Source of the DNA: an uncultured Chitinophaga sp.
GTDB taxonomy: Bacteria; Bacteroidota; Bacteroidia; Chitinophagales; Chitinophagaceae
Length of the DNA stretch: 7,522 nt
Assembly (NCBI RefSeq): GCF_937874145.1
Contig: NZ_CALNBI010000384.1
Coordinates: 1-7,522 of the forward strand
Direction: 5' to 3'
Positions within the stretch are counted from its first letter, which is position 1, and each line of letters starts with the position of its first letter. The notes below the pieces were generated by a model. The model was given only the letters and a program-made list of their open reading frames with translations, ran no database searches and had not been told where the DNA came from. The translations under genes and the position numbers were made by a program. Positions 6,396 to 7,522 of this stretch are shown piece after piece.

Positions 6396-7474
6396 ATGAA
6401 TAGAATTGTACTTATTGGAAATGGGTTCGACTTGGCACATGGTATGCCAACGAGGTATAATGATTTTTTGTTGTGGTATATAAAATTTGCTTTCAATTAC
6501 GCTAGTACAAATACATTTAATAGCAAACTGTTTTTAGTAAGTTTATCAACAGATGTTATAAAAGAGGGGATTTGAATGCACTTTTTGACGGAACGCTTCC
6601 TGATTATCGCGAGAATAATTTGGATGTTGTTGTACACTCTAAGTTTTTCAAGATATTATTGGAGAAGTGTCACATTCAAAACTGGGTTGAGATTGAAAAT
6701 GAGTTTTACAAGGAGCTGAAACGGTTACTTGAAGCTGGAAAAAGTATCGATATTTCAAATGATTTGAATGAATTAAACATATCCATGCAAAGTATCATCG
6801 AAGCAATGCAATTATACCTAAGTGAACTAAAATGTCTAAATGAGGATCAAAGATTTGCTGAAATCTTTATGTTGCCAATTTCATTTGATGAGATTCCTGA
6901 AATAAACCAAATGAAATATGTGCTGCCCAAAGAAACACTTATCTTAAATTTCAACTATACTAATACAGTTAACCGGTATCTTAAGGAGTTAGTGAAAATA
7001 CCTGGGTTATCATTTAAGGTTAACAACATACACGGAGAATTGGGTAATTATGAAAATCCTATAGTTTTTGGGTTTGGAGATGAATTGGATGAAGACTATA
7101 AATTGATGGAGAAATCGAGTACAAAAGGTTTTTTTAAGTACATTAAGTCATTTTGGTATTTCAAAACCGAGAATTATCACAATCTTATTCGATTTATACA
7201 ATCTGATGATTTCCAGGTTATAATTTTAGGACATTCTTGTGGGTTGTCAGATCGTACCATGTTAAACATGATTTTCGAACATGACAACTGTAAGAGTATC
7301 AAAATATATTATCATCAGTATAGTAATAATGACAATTACACCGATTTGACCGAAGAGATTTCTCGACATTTTTCTAACAAAACGGCCATGCGTGCGAAAT
7401 TGATCCCTAAACCTCTTTGTTCTCGCATGCCCCAGGCAAATCCCATTAAAAATGAAAAGCTTTCTGATAATTGA
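6396..7474 (+). pseudogene. AbiH-family abortive-infection gene, split by a frameshift
   Basis: Two frames together encode one AbiH-like protein of about 360 residues, a normal family length. Frame one starts at ATG 6396 and gives MNRIVLIGNGFDLAHGMPTR, the hallmark AbiH N-terminus, then ends at TGA 6573-6575. The remainder continues in the -1 frame, open from 6524 (after a TAG at 6521-6523) to TGA 7472-7474. It carries NFNYT (6947-6961), IHG (7028-7036), FGFGDELDEDY and GHSCGLSDRTML (from 7229), all typical of the family. One lost base between 6524 and 6575 explains the split; T5 (6531-6535), A4 (6560-6563) and G4 (6566-6569) are likely spots. A sequencing error or programmed -1 slippage are alternatives. 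AbiH confers phage abortive infection in lactococci by an unknown mechanism. The gene is far more A+T-rich than its neighbours, which suggests transfer. Confidence 0.85.
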
Positions 7475-7522
7475 AGCCGCGGATGGAATCGAACCATCGT
7501 AGAAGGCGGGAAGCCTCTGCCT
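7474..7522 (-). tRNA. 3' half of a tRNA-like sequence, probably tRNA-Gly(CCC) (cut by window edge)
   Basis: On the minus strand a perfect T-arm is present: GATGG / TTCGATT loop / CCATC (7482-7498). It is followed by a 7-base acceptor strand CGCGGCT (7475-7481), a U discriminator at 7474 as in bacterial glycine tRNAs, and CAA in place of an encoded CCA. Upstream is a 4-base variable loop CTAC and an anticodon stem GAGGC/GCCTT (7513-7517 with 7503-7507). The layout closely parallels the E. coli tRNA-Gly(CCC) as I remember it. The anticodon loop reads TTCCC, five bases rather than seven, so either two bases are missing and this is a degraded copy or attachment-site remnant, or the pairing is shifted. 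The 5' half lies outside the window. Confidence 0.6.

Noticed and set aside
6416..6435. A stretch in AbiH resembling a tRNA T-loop (GGGTTCGACTT), considered as the left attachment repeat
   Set aside because: It encodes the conserved GFDL of the AbiH N-terminal motif, has no pairing stem for a T-arm, and does not match the tRNA end at 7475-7498 beyond the short common core.
6530..6536. G TTT TTA as a programmed -1 frameshift site in AbiH
   Set aside because: The direction is correct, but the heptamer starts with G instead of T, so the P-site tRNA would re-pair poorly, and I see no obvious strong stem downstream. A simple one-base loss is more likely, though not excluded.

Overview
The window looks like chromosomal DNA from a Bacteroidota bacterium, most likely of the Chitinophaga type. 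The reasons are the SusC/SusD outer-membrane pair, a candidate promoter of the Bacteroidota -33/-7 type, protein families common in that group, and the lack of clear Shine-Dalgarno sequences. The genus is an inference. Most of the window is G+C-rich and tightly packed (43 G+C in the 60 bases 2881-2940). The last 1.1 kb is strikingly A+T-rich (17 G+C in 6901-6960) and looks acquired.

Positions 1-3281 hold the end of a nutrient-uptake operon. A SusC/RagA-type TonB-dependent receptor, cut by the left edge, is followed after 5 bases by its SusD/RagB-type lipoprotein partner. A strong intrinsic terminator (3334-3362) ends the unit. No degradative enzyme follows, so the substrate cannot be named. 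Converging on the terminator from the other strand is a DUF6766-type membrane protein built from two copies of one unit (3361-4020).

Positions 4021-5323 hold a divergent intergenic region with a candidate promoter, then an orphan single-domain response regulator and an unrecognised 211-residue protein, possibly co-transcribed. Positions 5325-5810 (minus strand) encode a stand-alone CinA C-terminal-domain protein with changed active-site motifs. It is divergent from a MepB-family protein at 5891-6322.

Positions 6323-7522 are the accessory part. A gene of the AbiH phage-defence (abortive infection) family is split by a -1 shift between 6524 and 6575. Its stop codon lies exactly on the 3' end of a minus-strand tRNA-like sequence that resembles tRNA-Gly(CCC) and runs off the right edge. 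This is the classic arrangement of a mobile defence gene beside a tRNA integration site. The tRNA itself seems to have a shortened anticodon loop, so it may be a remnant. I see no clearly new multi-gene system. The AbiH/tRNA junction and the gene pair downstream of the regulator are the points most worth checking.
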